DNA of 64,000 nucleotides, taken from positions 992,001 to 1,056,000 of the forward strand of contig NZ_NJIF01000003.1 in assembly GCF_002209555.1 (NCBI RefSeq). The letters run 5' to 3'. The notes under the pieces are model-generated. The model had not been told where the DNA came from. It made no database searches and saw only the letters and a program-made list of their open reading frames with translations. Positions 8,098 to 16,793 of this stretch are shown here, piece after piece. Positions within the stretch are counted from its first letter, which is position 1, and every line of letters starts with the position of its first letter. The DNA is from Achromobacter insolitus (lineage in GTDB: Bacteria; Pseudomonadota; Gammaproteobacteria; Burkholderiales; Burkholderiaceae_B). A program made the position numbers and the translations under genes.

Positions 8098-9549
8098 TCA
8101 AACCGGATCCTGGTCCAGCCTGCGCACTGCCGCGCTCAAGGTCGAGAAATCGAATTCCTTGCGCCCGCGCAGCAGGCAGCGCATCAGCACCGTCGTAATG
8201 ACAGGCACCACCGCGGCCAGCAGGAAGGACTCCAGCAGGAACGAGGGCTTATCGCCCGGCGCCGGGAAGAAGAACAGGCCGGCCGCGAGGCCGGAGATCG
8301 TGGCAACGGTGGCGGTCAGGCCGTCGTGCTTGCGGCTGAACAGGCCGTAGAACACCGGGAACGCGGCGGCGGAGCAGAGCAGATCGGCCAGCAGGAACAG
8401 GTACAGCACGCTGTAGCCCTGCGAGGCCACGATCATGACCGGAATCGCCATCAGCAGCACCAGCCAGCGCGCCAGACGCTTCATGGTCATGGACTTGGCG
8501 TTGGGCATCAGGCGCCGCAGATCGACCGCGATAATGCTGGAAACCGCGCTGATCGCCGTGTCGGCCGTGCTCATGACCAGCGACAGCCCCAACGGAATCA
8601 GCGCGATCACGAACCATGCGGGCGCATGCGGCATGATGACGCTGAACAGCGCGATGGAACTGTCGCCCTGGGGCGCGAGGCCGACGAAAGCCAGGCCGAA
8701 CAGCCCCATCAGGAAAATGAACGGCGCAACCAGCACTCCGCCCAGCAGAAATCCGTTGCGCATGGACCGGGCGTCGCGCGCGGCGTAGATGCGCTGCCAG
8801 TTGCCCTGGTGGAACACGCCGGTCAACAGAATGGCAACGAAAAAGGTCAGGCCGGCCTTGATGCCCACCGGATCGGTCAGGTCCAGCAACTGCGGCGCCT
8901 TGGCCTGCAGGGCCTCGATGGTGGGCATGGCTCCGCCCGCGGCCTGCCAGCCGACCACGCACAGAATCACCAACAGCGGCACGATGACCATCATCTGCAC
9001 CTGGTCCGTGAAGATTGACGAGCGCAGCCCGCCGTAGGTGGTGTAGAGCAAGGTGGTGCCCATCACGATGGCGGCGGTGGCCCACAGCGGCACGGGCGCC
9101 AGCATGGTGACCAGCTTGGCAATCGCCGTGACTTCGGCCGACAGCGCGATGAAGAGATAAAACAGCATGATGAACAGCGCCAGCCCGTACATGGGACGGC
9201 CGTAGCGCGCCATCAGGAACTCCGTCAGGGTGTGCCCATGCGGGATCAGTTCGCGCATGCGCCGCCCCAGGGGAATCATGACCAGGCGCGGCGACATCGA
9301 TCCCAACGCGTAGCCGATCACTGCCGCCAGCCCTCCCCAGGTCGCCGCCTGCGCGGGCGAGAACAGGATCCAGGCGCCCAGCGTCGAGGCCATCAGCGTC
9401 AGGATGGTGCCAAAGGCGCCCTGGCTGTTGCGGGCGACGATGTAGTCCTCCAGCGTGCCGCGCTTGCGCCGCGTATACAGCACGCTGGCCAAGGCGAAGC
9501 CCCCCGAGAACAGCAGCAGCCACATCAGGGCGGTTGATTGGGTCAACAT
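8098..9549 (-). CDS. Sodium:solute symporter under TPP-riboswitch control (ThiV-like)
   Basis: This is a 483-residue polytopic inner-membrane transporter of the SSS family with about 13 hydrophobic segments. The start at 9549 (MLTQSTALMW) is chosen because GGGAGGA stands 8 bases upstream; an upstream in-frame ATG at 9702 would run through the riboswitch leader. The family core ARNSQG near residue 37, the repeated Gly/Ser-rich helices and MSTADTAISAVSS, a typical Na+-site helix, are present. A TPP riboswitch lies in the leader. SSS proteins under TPP control have been named ThiV and are predicted to import thiamine or its HMP precursor. That makes thiamine-precursor uptake the best call. Confidence 0.88.
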   Translation of the reverse strand: MLTQSTALMWLLLFSGGFALASVLYTRRKRGTLEDYIVARNSQGAFGTILTLMASTLGAWILFSPAQAATWGGLAAVIGYALGSMSPRLVMIPLGRRMRELIPHGHTLTEFLMARYGRPMYGLALFIMLFYLFIALSAEVTAIAKLVTMLAPVPLWATAAIVMGTTLLYTTYGGLRSSIFTDQVQMMVIVPLLVILCVVGWQAAGGAMPTIEALQAKAPQLLDLTDPVGIKAGLTFFVAILLTGVFHQGNWQRIYAARDARSMRNGFLLGGVLVAPFIFLMGLFGLAFVGLAPQGDSSIALFSVIMPHAPAWFVIALIPLGLSLVMSTADTAISAVSSIIAVDLRRLMPNAKSMTMKRLARWLVLLMAIPVMIVASQGYSVLYLFLLADLLCSAAAFPVFYGLFSRKHDGLTATVATISGLAAGLFFFPAPGDKPSFLLESFLLAAVVPVITTVLMRCLLRGRKEFDFSTLSAAVRRLDQDPV

Positions 9550-9665
9550 GGAATCGGTCCTCCCGCTGCCGGCTGGCAGCCGGACGCGCAACGCCGCGGC
9601 CCACGCGTGGCGCGCAAGCCGCAAAATGAATGAAAGTCTAGGGAGGGCGCGCGGACTGCGCGATG

Positions 9666-9755
9666 TCCTTCCCTTCGCCGGCATTACCCGGATCAGGTTC
9701 AAAGGGTTACCGCGATGACGCGGAATCTCAGCCCTTGCAGGGCTCCCCCAGGAAT
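9666..9755 (-). promoter_or_regulatory. TPP (THI-element) riboswitch
   Basis: Read leftward, the leader contains the conserved THI-element signatures in order. GGGGGAGCCC and GGGCTGAGA come first, then CCCTTTGAACCTGATCCGGG, then TAATGCCGGCGAAGGGA. The ends pair as TTCC with GGAA to make P1. The element lies between the promoter and the symporter start and should switch the gene off when thiamine pyrophosphate is abundant. About 115 bases separate it from the start codon, enough for an expression platform. Confidence 0.95.
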
Positions 9756-9762
9756 TGCCGCA

Positions 9763-9791
9763 AGATTAGGAGAGCGGCACGGCAATGTCAA
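9763..9791 (-). promoter_or_regulatory. Near-consensus sigma-70 promoter of the riboswitch transcript
   Basis: On the minus strand, TTGACA (9791-9786) and TAATCT (9768-9763) are separated by exactly 17 bases. The expected start of transcription, near 9756, coincides with the 5' end of the riboswitch fold. Confidence 0.85.
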
Positions 9792-9932
9792 CGCGCGCGG
9801 CGCGGACGCCGGCGGCGGCTTTTGTGCTAAGTTCGCCCGCGAGCGGCGTCCGTTTGCCTGTGCGCCGCTGGAATCGTAGAGCCCGACCATGTCTATCGCG
9901 TCTTTCACCGCCTCCGCCCGCACCGAACCGCC

Positions 9933-11213
9933 ATGCTGCATCTGAACCTGTTCATCTTCGGCTGCGGCCACCATCGCGCCGCCTGGCGCCACCCCGATTC
10001 CGCCGCCGAACGGCTGGGCGACATTGCCTACTACGAAGAACTGGCGCGCACCGCCGAGCGCGGGAAGCTGGACGCCATCTTCTTTGCCGACGGGCAATCG
10101 GTCGACAACATCGGCGACGGCCCGCGCTGGTACCTGGAACCGTTGACCGCCATGGCCGCGATCGCGCGCGCCACGTCCCGCATCGGCCTGATCAGCACGG
10201 TTTCCAGCACCTTCTTCACGCCCTTTCACGCGGCGCGCATGGTGGCTTCGCTGGACCACATCTCGGGCGGGCGCATGGGCTGGAATGTGGTCACCTCCAT
10301 GTTCGACGCTGAAGCGCGCAACCACGGCTACGAGTCCATGCCCGGGCACGACTGGCGCTACGCGCGCGCCGAAGAATTTGTCGACGTCGCGCTCAAGCTG
10401 TTCGACTCCTGGGAAAAAGACGCCTTGGCCATCGACCGCTCGGGAGACTACGGCGTGCCTGCGCGCGTGCACAAGATCGCGCACCACGGCGAACACTTTC
10501 TGGTCGACGGCCCCCTGACCGTGCCGCGTCCGCCGCAGGGCCGCCCGGTGCTGTTCCAGGCAGGCGCGTCGGACCAGGGCCGAGACCTCGCCGCGAGGCG
10601 CGCCGAGGCGATCTACGCAGTCGCCTACGACCTGCCCGCGGCGCAGGCCTATTACCGCGACATCAAGCGCCGCGTGCAGGCCGCCGGCCGCGAGGATTTC
10701 GTGCCCATCATGCCGGGCCTGGTCACCTACGTTGGTTCGACCGAGGCCGAAGCCCGGGCCAAGCAGCGCGAACTGGACGTCCTGCTGCCCAGCGACGCGT
10801 CGCTACGCCAGCTGGGCATGTTCGTGCTTCAGGACTGCTCCGCCTGGGAACTGGACGCGCCCGTGCCCGTCCTGCCGCCCCTGTCCGAGTTCACTGGCCC
10901 CAAGGGCCGCTATGCCACCATCCTGCGCATCATCGAAACCGAAAAGCCCACAGTACGCCAGCTGCTTGGCCGGCTTGCGGCCGGTGGCGGTCATTGCACC
11001 ATGGTGGGGACGCCCGAACAGATCGCGGACAAGATGGAACACTGGTACCGGAACGAAGGCGCCGACGGCTTCAACCTGATGCCGCCATCGCTTCCCGGCG
11101 GCATCGACGATTTCGTCGAACACGTCATCCCCGTGCTGCAGCGCCGGGGCCTGTTCCGGACCGAATATCAACACCGGACATTGCGCGGGCACCTGGGCTT
11201 GGACGGCGGGTGA
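9933..11213 (+). CDS. LLM-class flavin-dependent monooxygenase (NtaA/SnaA/DszA family)
   Basis: This is a 426-residue bacterial-luciferase-fold enzyme that would use reduced FMN supplied by a separate reductase. Typical features are LNLFIFGCGHHRAAWRHP at the N-terminus, GKLDAIFFADGQ, the active-site segment SGGRMGWNVVTS near residue 112, and QAGASDQGRDLAA. NTA-monooxygenase-type homologues oxidise nitrilotriacetate, sulfonated or sulfur compounds; the substrate here is not evident. No flavin reductase is adjacent. The gene is divergent from the riboswitch-controlled symporter, but nothing else links them. An ATG at 9889 is out of frame and was not used. Confidence 0.88.
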   Translation: MLHLNLFIFGCGHHRAAWRHPDSAAERLGDIAYYEELARTAERGKLDAIFFADGQSVDNIGDGPRWYLEPLTAMAAIARATSRIGLISTVSSTFFTPFHAARMVASLDHISGGRMGWNVVTSMFDAEARNHGYESMPGHDWRYARAEEFVDVALKLFDSWEKDALAIDRSGDYGVPARVHKIAHHGEHFLVDGPLTVPRPPQGRPVLFQAGASDQGRDLAARRAEAIYAVAYDLPAAQAYYRDIKRRVQAAGREDFVPIMPGLVTYVGSTEAEARAKQRELDVLLPSDASLRQLGMFVLQDCSAWELDAPVPVLPPLSEFTGPKGRYATILRIIETEKPTVRQLLGRLAAGGGHCTMVGTPEQIADKMEHWYRNEGADGFNLMPPSLPGGIDDFVEHVIPVLQRRGLFRTEYQHRTLRGHLGLDGG

Positions 11214-11594
11214 AAGCGGCGTTGGCAAGCCGCTGCGGCGTTACAGATGCAGCGCCACAATTTATCCAAATGTACGGAATTGGCCACCAACATTTTCTTC
11301 ATACATATCAAGGGAAATTGCGGTGGCGCGGGCCGGATAAAAAAAAGAAAACGCTCTCAACGTTGTACACAAGCAATGAATCGCAGGTTTTATTTTGTGT
11401 ATTCCGTAACAAAATAAACGCCGTTAAGTCTTTCGTCAGAGAGCCGATAATTTAATTCGACCCCAATATCCATATCCCGAACCATTATGTAGTTTTCAGT
11501 TTCATTTCACCCCGCTCACATGCCTAAGGTTACGTCTGGGCTGTCTTCATCGGTACAGAAGGCAGGCGATTCAAGCCATAGAACGGGATTTATT
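11214..11594 (+). other. AT-rich leader and promoter region of the porin gene
   Basis: This 381-base gap is conspicuously richer in A+T than the surrounding coding DNA, including AAAAAAAAG at about 11340 and several TTTATT runs. No gene is supported. Long AT-rich leaders are usual for major porins, so the promoter and regulatory sites are probably here, but no single hexamer pair stands out. An in-frame ATG at 11520 precedes the chosen porin start and has no ribosome-binding site. Confidence 0.5.
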
Positions 11595-12731
11595 ATGAAA
11601 CTAACAAGAACTTTGCTTGCTGGCGCCATTCTGGCTGGCATGGCTGGCACCGCGTACGCAGAAACCTCGGTGACGCTTTATGGCGTGGTCGACCTGGGCA
11701 TGACCTACCAGCGCGGCAAGGTCGGCACCACCGATTCCAACCGCGGCCTGTATGGCGGCGACTATCAGTCCCGCATCGGCATGAACGACGGCATCCAGAA
11801 TGGCTCGCGTTGGGGCCTGCGCGGCGTTGAAGATCTGGGCGACGGCCTGTCGGCGGTCTTCACGTTGGAAAGCGGCTTTACGGCCAACAACGGCAACCGC
11901 TCGCAAGGAGGCCGCATGTTCGGCCGCCAGGCAACCGTCGGTCTGAGCCACACCGAATGGGGTCTGCTGGAATTGGGCCGCCAGACCAACATCGCGTCCA
12001 AGTACTTCCGCAACATCGATCCGTTCTCGCTGGACTACCTGAACGCCAACATGGGCATGGCCTTCAGCGCGGCCAACACCGTCCGCTATGACAACATGGT
12101 CATGTACCAGACCCCGAACTGGAACGGCTTCCAGGGCGGCGTGGGCTACTCGTTCTCGACCGACGACGTCGAAGGCCCCACCGGCTTCAAGACCAAGGAA
12201 AACAACCGCGCATGGACGGCCGGTGTGAAGTACGACAACGGCCCCCTGAACGTGGCCCTGACGTATGACGTGCAGTACCGCAAGCCGAACCAGCCTCAGC
12301 CGCAGCAGTTCATCATCGGCGGCGCGTACGACTTTGAAGTGATCAAGCTGGCGCTGGCCTACGGCCGTTCCGAGGACGGCGTGTTCGCCGGCCAGGACTT
12401 CGCCCTGATGGGCGGCCGCCAGCAATCCGGCGGCGTCGCCCGCGGCCTGGGCTACACCAACGACCGCTTCACCTGGGACGGCCTGCGCATCAACTCGTAC
12501 ATGGTCGGCCTGAGCGCTCCGATCGGCGGCGCAAGCAATGTGTTCGCCTCTTGGCAACGTGCCGACCCCAACAAGAACCTGTACGCGATGGACGTGTACA
12601 GCCTGGGCTACACGTACGATCTGTCCAAGCGGACCAACCTGTACGCCTTGGCGTCCTACGCTGATGGCGCCGCCTTCATCAAGGGCGACAAGATGAGCAC
12701 GGTGGGCTTCGGCATCCGCCATCGCTTCTAA
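11595..12731 (+). CDS. Gram-negative trimeric porin (OmpC/Bordetella type)
   Basis: This is a 378-residue outer-membrane beta-barrel. The start at 11595 gives the signal peptide MKLTRTLLAGAILAGMAGTAYA, followed by ETSVTLYGVVDLGM, the standard first strand of beta-proteobacterial porins. GSRWGLRGVEDLGDGLSAVFTLESGF is the usual second and third strand region. The protein ends VGFGIRHRF, with the C-terminal Phe required by the BAM assembly machinery. The extracellular loops are rich in Asn, Gly and Asp. It should form a trimer for passive diffusion of small solutes and is probably highly expressed. A terminator follows. Confidence 0.95.
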   Translation: MKLTRTLLAGAILAGMAGTAYAETSVTLYGVVDLGMTYQRGKVGTTDSNRGLYGGDYQSRIGMNDGIQNGSRWGLRGVEDLGDGLSAVFTLESGFTANNGNRSQGGRMFGRQATVGLSHTEWGLLELGRQTNIASKYFRNIDPFSLDYLNANMGMAFSAANTVRYDNMVMYQTPNWNGFQGGVGYSFSTDDVEGPTGFKTKENNRAWTAGVKYDNGPLNVALTYDVQYRKPNQPQPQQFIIGGAYDFEVIKLALAYGRSEDGVFAGQDFALMGGRQQSGGVARGLGYTNDRFTWDGLRINSYMVGLSAPIGGASNVFASWQRADPNKNLYAMDVYSLGYTYDLSKRTNLYALASYADGAAFIKGDKMSTVGFGIRHRF

Positions 12732-12782
12732 GCAGGTCATGGACTGCCCCAACTGAGCAGAGTCGGGGCGTCTCCTCTTTTG

Positions 12783-12811
12783 GCCATCCGTGCATCGGGT
12801 GGCTTTTTTTT
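12783..12811 (+). terminator. Rho-independent terminator of the porin gene
   Basis: An 8-base stem GCCATCCG / CGGGTGGC (one G-T pair) with a TGCAT loop is followed by eight T residues. Confidence 0.85.
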
Positions 12812-12860
12812 GGCCGCTTCCAGCTTGGGGCTATCTGCCCTTGCCTGCCCGCCTGGCGCA

Positions 12861-13046
12861 CTATCCGGGCAAGGATGCGGGGTCGCGACGCTCGGCCCGC
12901 GCCGCGGCACGGCCACGGGACGCGGACCGCTTTCTGGAGCGCGTCGTCACGAACCAGTCGTAGAGGATGACGCCGGGATGGCGCAGCAGCGCCGCCGCCA
13001 ATGCGCAAATGCCGATAGCCGCCAGGCCAATTGCGATCCAGTGCAT
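12861..13046 (-). CDS. Small single-pass membrane protein
   Basis: This is a 61-residue protein whose ATG (13046-13044) overlaps the TGA of the upstream hydrolase gene by one base (TGATG), so translation is coupled. Residues 3-22 (WIAIGLAAIGICALAAALL) are a clear transmembrane helix. The remainder is strongly basic, rich in Arg, Ser and Ala, and probably cytoplasmic. I do not recognise a family. The coupling and position suggest it works with the lipoprotein hydrolase and DUF4105 protein encoded before it. Confidence 0.6.
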   Translation of the reverse strand: MHWIAIGLAAIGICALAAALLRHPGVILYDWFVTTRSRKRSASRGRAAARAERRDPASLPG

Positions 13047-14950
13047 CAGCGCGGCCCCTGCTCGAGCTGCAAGCGCAGGATGCGCCTGAGTTCCAGGATG
13101 GCTTGCGGCGTCTCTTGCACGCTGTGCGAGAAACTGATGATCTTCTCGGATTCGGCGCCGTCCAGGTGCGCGCTGCGATACGGGACGAGGCCGTCGTCGG
13201 AATCTGCCAGCGCCACGCCGGGCGTGTTGTTCGCAATGATGCTGTGGTAACGCACCGCCGGCGAAATCGGCATGGTCGCGGTCAATCTCACGAATCGGTC
13301 CTTTTCGCTCAGGTTGTCCACGCCGTTGGGCACCCGGATCGAGGATTCGGGCCGGGGCGGCCCATCGGTGTCGGCCAACCGGTTGAGCTTGGCGAACTGC
13401 CTGACTACCGTGGCAGGCAGCGTGATCAAGTTGGACAGCCAGCGCGACAAAGTGTTCTCGGCAAAAGGCGTGCCCCGGTGCGGAGCCGCGATGAACACCG
13501 CCCGCGTAATGCCGGGAAAGGCATCGAAGCTCAGCACCGGATCGAACTCGGCGTGCGCCTGGGCGAGCCGCGCTTCGTCGAGATTGGCATGGTCGCGCAG
13601 CGCGTCCCACAGCACGGTGCCGGACGAGGACACCAGCAGCCGGCTCAACACGCCGCCCATGCTGTGCCCGATGATCACCATGTCGCGCGACGCCTGCGCC
13701 GCACCCGTGGGATCGAAATGTTCGATCGTCTGGCTCAACGCGTCGCGGATGGCCCGGTTGTTCAGCGCCAGGGGCGTATTGGTCGGGTAATAGACCTGCC
13801 AGATCTGATAGTGCTGGCGCAGGGTTTCGTCGCCCAGCACCTCATTGGCGACGTTGATCCACGCCTCGGGACTGCTCGCCAGACCGTGCAGCATGATGAT
13901 GGTGCGGCGGTCCGGATCGTAGGGCTGCAACAGGTAGACGTGCGGCGCCTCGATGCCCTCTTCCTTGCCCAGCACGTTGCGCAACGCCTGCGTGGCGAAG
14001 CCCGACCGTGCCAGCCACAGCCCGTAGCCGGAGGTGAAGTTGGCGGCCAGGGGCACCGTCGTGCCAGCCAATGCCACCGTATCCCGCTTATAAGGGTCGT
14101 AGGCAGCGAGGGTCGCTTCGCGCGTGGCCATGACCTGTTCCAGCGTGGCGCCGGGAAAGCCCATGATGACCGTCACGGCGGGAAATGGCGTTTCGCTATA
14201 GGGCGTCTTGAAGGTGTCGGCATCGTTCACGCGGCGTGCCGTCACCGCCACCAGCTCGGCGCCGAAACCGTCGCGCCGGTACATGCTGCGCAGGCCCTGG
14301 AACGTCAGGGTCGACGCCGGCACCAGCTCGTGCGGGAACTGCTTGCCGCCAGGCAACTTGACGTCCGACATCTCGCCCAGCACCTGCCACGGCCCCGCCG
14401 CCATCCTGGCTCCAGGCGCCGGCGGGCGGCCGCGATGCTGCTCGAACAGGCGAGTGACGGCCTGCTGCACCGCATAGTTGTAGTAATCCCGCACCTGGGT
14501 CTGGCGATCCTCGAAGGCGCGGTCGCTGGGGGAACGCGGCGTGAAAAACAGATAGGCATAGGCGGCCCGCGCGGTCTGCAGATAGGCATCCAGCAACTGG
14601 TCCTGCTCGTCCTGACTGGCGGGACGCTGCTTTTCCGTCGCCAGCGCCTCCATCAGCCAGACCTCGGACAAGGTGGCCAGGCGCCGTTCGCTGTCCAGGC
14701 CCTCCATGGTGGCCAGCGAGCGGGTGCAGGCGTCTCGGTCCTTGCGGCAGTCCTGCGCGTTCAAGCCCAGCACGGCCATGGACTCGCGCGCGGAGGCGCT
14801 GAGCCGCCCGGTGGTGAGCACGTCGCCGCGGCGCTGGGCAATGTAGTCCTGCGTGCTGACGGAAGACACCTTGACGCCCGCGCAGCCCGCGCACACGGCC
14901 AGCCCCAGGATCGCGCAGGCTTTTGCGCCCGCTTGCCAGAGGCCGTTCAT
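13046..14950 (-). CDS. Outer-envelope lipoprotein with alpha/beta-hydrolase domain
   Basis: This 634-residue protein starts with a lipoprotein signal (LGLAVCAGC, lipobox Cys at about residue 23). Residues 60-320 are a family-specific region with many Arg and Tyr. A serine-hydrolase domain follows, with IIMLHGLASSPEAW (oxyanion region), the nucleophile elbow GHSMGG, an Asp in DSDDGLVP and a His in SFSHSVQE, so the catalytic triad appears complete. The organisation resembles PGAP1/lipase-like hydrolases acting on lipids or esters in the periplasm. It overlaps the DUF4105 gene by 4 bases and the small membrane protein gene by one, so the three form one translational unit. Confidence 0.8.
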   Translation of the reverse strand: MNGLWQAGAKACAILGLAVCAGCAGVKVSSVSTQDYIAQRRGDVLTTGRLSASARESMAVLGLNAQDCRKDRDACTRSLATMEGLDSERRLATLSEVWLMEALATEKQRPASQDEQDQLLDAYLQTARAAYAYLFFTPRSPSDRAFEDRQTQVRDYYNYAVQQAVTRLFEQHRGRPPAPGARMAAGPWQVLGEMSDVKLPGGKQFPHELVPASTLTFQGLRSMYRRDGFGAELVAVTARRVNDADTFKTPYSETPFPAVTVIMGFPGATLEQVMATREATLAAYDPYKRDTVALAGTTVPLAANFTSGYGLWLARSGFATQALRNVLGKEEGIEAPHVYLLQPYDPDRRTIIMLHGLASSPEAWINVANEVLGDETLRQHYQIWQVYYPTNTPLALNNRAIRDALSQTIEHFDPTGAAQASRDMVIIGHSMGGVLSRLLVSSSGTVLWDALRDHANLDEARLAQAHAEFDPVLSFDAFPGITRAVFIAAPHRGTPFAENTLSRWLSNLITLPATVVRQFAKLNRLADTDGPPRPESSIRVPNGVDNLSEKDRFVRLTATMPISPAVRYHSIIANNTPGVALADSDDGLVPYRSAHLDGAESEKIISFSHSVQETPQAILELRRILRLQLEQGPR

Positions 14951-15981
14951 GGCGGGGTTCCCGCCGACTCCGGCAAGCGGATGGCCCGCGAAAACGCAAC
15001 AGGATCCGACCCGGGCAAGGCGGGCTTGCCGATATAGGCCTGCTCACGCAGCGTGGAAAGAGGCTTGCTGGTGTCCAGCCCGCCTTGCTCGTAGAGATAC
15101 TCCGGCAAATAGCCGGACAGGAGAATGCGGTAGTCCATGGGCAGGCCCGGCACGATGGCGCGCACCATGCGGTAGACCAGCGTCGTGCAATTGGCGGTTA
15201 CCGTGTGATAGAAGCGCGGCTCGTCGGCCAGTTCATTCGCGGTGCGCACATAGGACAAGAACAATTCGCGCATGGCAGGCACCGGCATGTCGACGGCGTA
15301 GCGGTACACGCGCTCGTCGCGCGGTCCGGCTCGCACGTAAAGTATGTCGCGCTCCTGCGCCGCGATCACGCTCAGCTCGAACTGCTTGAAGAAGCCGCCG
15401 ATCTCGGAAAACTGCTCGCCGCGCTCCTTGCGGATCTCGACCGAGAACACAACCTGGCGGCCGTCCGTGAAGCCAAACGAGACCAGCGTATGGGCGATGG
15501 CCGGGCTGCCCCAGTACGACAGCACCATGTCCACCGTGGCCAGCTCGTTAAGGTTGTACTGCTGGACTTCCCAGCGGGGCGTGTAGCGCGTGTCCGTATC
15601 GGCCTGCCAATCGAAATTGCGCACGCTGTCCAACGTGACGATGGACCCGGATACGCTACCGCGCAGCGTGCGCGCCACGTCGTCCGCCCAGATGCGGTCA
15701 TTGGACGGCGCCAGGGTCTGCCACCAAATACACAGCGCGGCCATGCCGATCAGCCAGGTCCCGATGGCGCGCCGGGTACGCCCGCGCCACAGCACCACGG
15801 CCAAATATAAGCACAGCGCGGCCCAGGCCAGTGCGGCCGCCCCTTGGAGGAACGCTCCGCCCGGCACGCGATAGGCAAACGCCAGGCAGCCCCACGCCGC
15901 GGACAGGATGAGCAGCAGGCTTAACGCGATGCGCCAGGCGATCGTCCGCCAGCCGCGCCGGGCAGGATTACATGCCGCCAT
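14947..15981 (-). CDS. DUF4105 membrane/periplasmic protein
   Basis: This is a 344-residue protein with three N-terminal hydrophobic helices (about residues 13-33, 43-62 and 72-90) and then a periplasmic DUF4105 domain, also found at the N-terminus of Lnb-type proteins. The characteristic NCTTLVYRMV segment (about 258-267) contains a conserved Cys and, with upstream His residues, suggests a papain-like hydrolase or acyltransferase site. It overlaps marC upstream by 14 bases and the lipoprotein hydrolase downstream by 4. Function is unknown; co-occurrence with a lipoprotein lipase-like hydrolase points to envelope lipid or peptidoglycan chemistry. Confidence 0.75.
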   Translation of the reverse strand: MAACNPARRGWRTIAWRIALSLLLILSAAWGCLAFAYRVPGGAFLQGAAALAWAALCLYLAVVLWRGRTRRAIGTWLIGMAALCIWWQTLAPSNDRIWADDVARTLRGSVSGSIVTLDSVRNFDWQADTDTRYTPRWEVQQYNLNELATVDMVLSYWGSPAIAHTLVSFGFTDGRQVVFSVEIRKERGEQFSEIGGFFKQFELSVIAAQERDILYVRAGPRDERVYRYAVDMPVPAMRELFLSYVRTANELADEPRFYHTVTANCTTLVYRMVRAIVPGLPMDYRILLSGYLPEYLYEQGGLDTSKPLSTLREQAYIGKPALPGSDPVAFSRAIRLPESAGTPP

Positions 15982-16651
15982 GCTGCTGCACGATTTCCAG
16001 GACGCCGTTGATCACGAACTGCACCGCCATGCAGACCAGCAGAAAGCCCATGATGCGGGAGATGGCCTCCACCCCGCCCTGGCCGATCACGGCCACGATG
16101 CGCCCGGCCGAGCGCAGACATATCCAGAACAGCAGACCCAGCAGGGAAAACACCACGATGGGCGTCACCGCGAGCACCCACTGGGAATAGGCCTGCGTCA
16201 CCGAGGCGTCAAGCGTGGCCGCGCCGCTGATGATCATGGCAATCGTGCCCGGCCCCGCCGTACCCGGCATCGCCAGTGGCACGAAAGCGATGTTGGGCGT
16301 CTGCCGATTGGCCTGCGCGTCCGCCACGTCGGCTTCGGCGGCGGTTGACGGCGCGGAGGGAAACACCATGCTGAAGCCGATGCTGGCCACGATCAGCCCA
16401 CCGGCAATGCGCAGCCCCGGAATCGAAATGCCGAAGGTGTGCATGATCCAGGCGCCGGCATAGTAGGTCACCACCATGATGCCGACGACATAGAAGGCCG
16501 CCTGCTTGACCTGGCGCTCGCGCTCTTTGTAGGGGATCTGCTGGCCCAGCGACAGCAGCAAGGTCATGGAGGTCAGCGGATTGGCCAGCGGCAGCATCAA
16601 GGCCAGCCCCAGGCTGACCAGCTTTCCCAATTGAACCAGGTCGTCAGTCAT
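15968..16651 (-). CDS. MarC-family (UPF0056) integral membrane protein
   Basis: This 227-residue protein has six predicted transmembrane helices. The family motifs are present: LPLANPLTSMTLLLSLG near the start, and FVPLAMPGTAGPGTIAMII in the middle. MarC proteins were once linked to multiple antibiotic resistance in E. coli, but that role was not confirmed; they may be transporters. It is the first gene of a four-gene leftward operon ending at 12861 and is divergent from a TetR gene across a perfect palindrome, so TetR repression of the operon is likely. Confidence 0.88.
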   Translation of the reverse strand: MTDDLVQLGKLVSLGLALMLPLANPLTSMTLLLSLGQQIPYKERERQVKQAAFYVVGIMVVTYYAGAWIMHTFGISIPGLRIAGGLIVASIGFSMVFPSAPSTAAEADVADAQANRQTPNIAFVPLAMPGTAGPGTIAMIISGAATLDASVTQAYSQWVLAVTPIVVFSLLGLLFWICLRSAGRIVAVIGQGGVEAISRIMGFLLVCMAVQFVINGVLEIVQQHGGM

Positions 16652-16705
16652 AGCGAATTGCGCGGTGCGCGGCGCGGCGCGTCACGGCGGCTCGGATGAT
16701 GTAGC

Positions 16706-16736
16706 AGTTGTGTAATGTACTATACATTACACAACT
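16706..16736. promoter_or_regulatory. 31-base perfect palindrome: TetR operator
   Basis: Two 14-base arms (16706-16719 and 16723-16736, AGTTGTGTAATGTA and its complement) flank a CTA centre. The site lies between divergent marC and tetR genes and contains -10-like hexamers in both directions (TATACA rightward and TATAGT leftward), so bound repressor would block both promoters. Confidence 0.85.
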
Positions 16737-16793
16737 TCAGCCAGAATCATGGCCGGGCGAAACGCCAGGGCCATGCCGCGACAAGGGGGCGAA

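Noticed and set aside
9889..9932. ATG at 9889 as start of the flavin monooxygenase
   Set aside because: It is out of frame with the enzyme; family similarity begins at 9933.
13031..15037. A 668-codon plus-strand frame opposite the lipoprotein hydrolase
   Set aside because: The opposite strand has a lipobox, a GHSMGG motif and coupled neighbours; the plus-strand frame has none.
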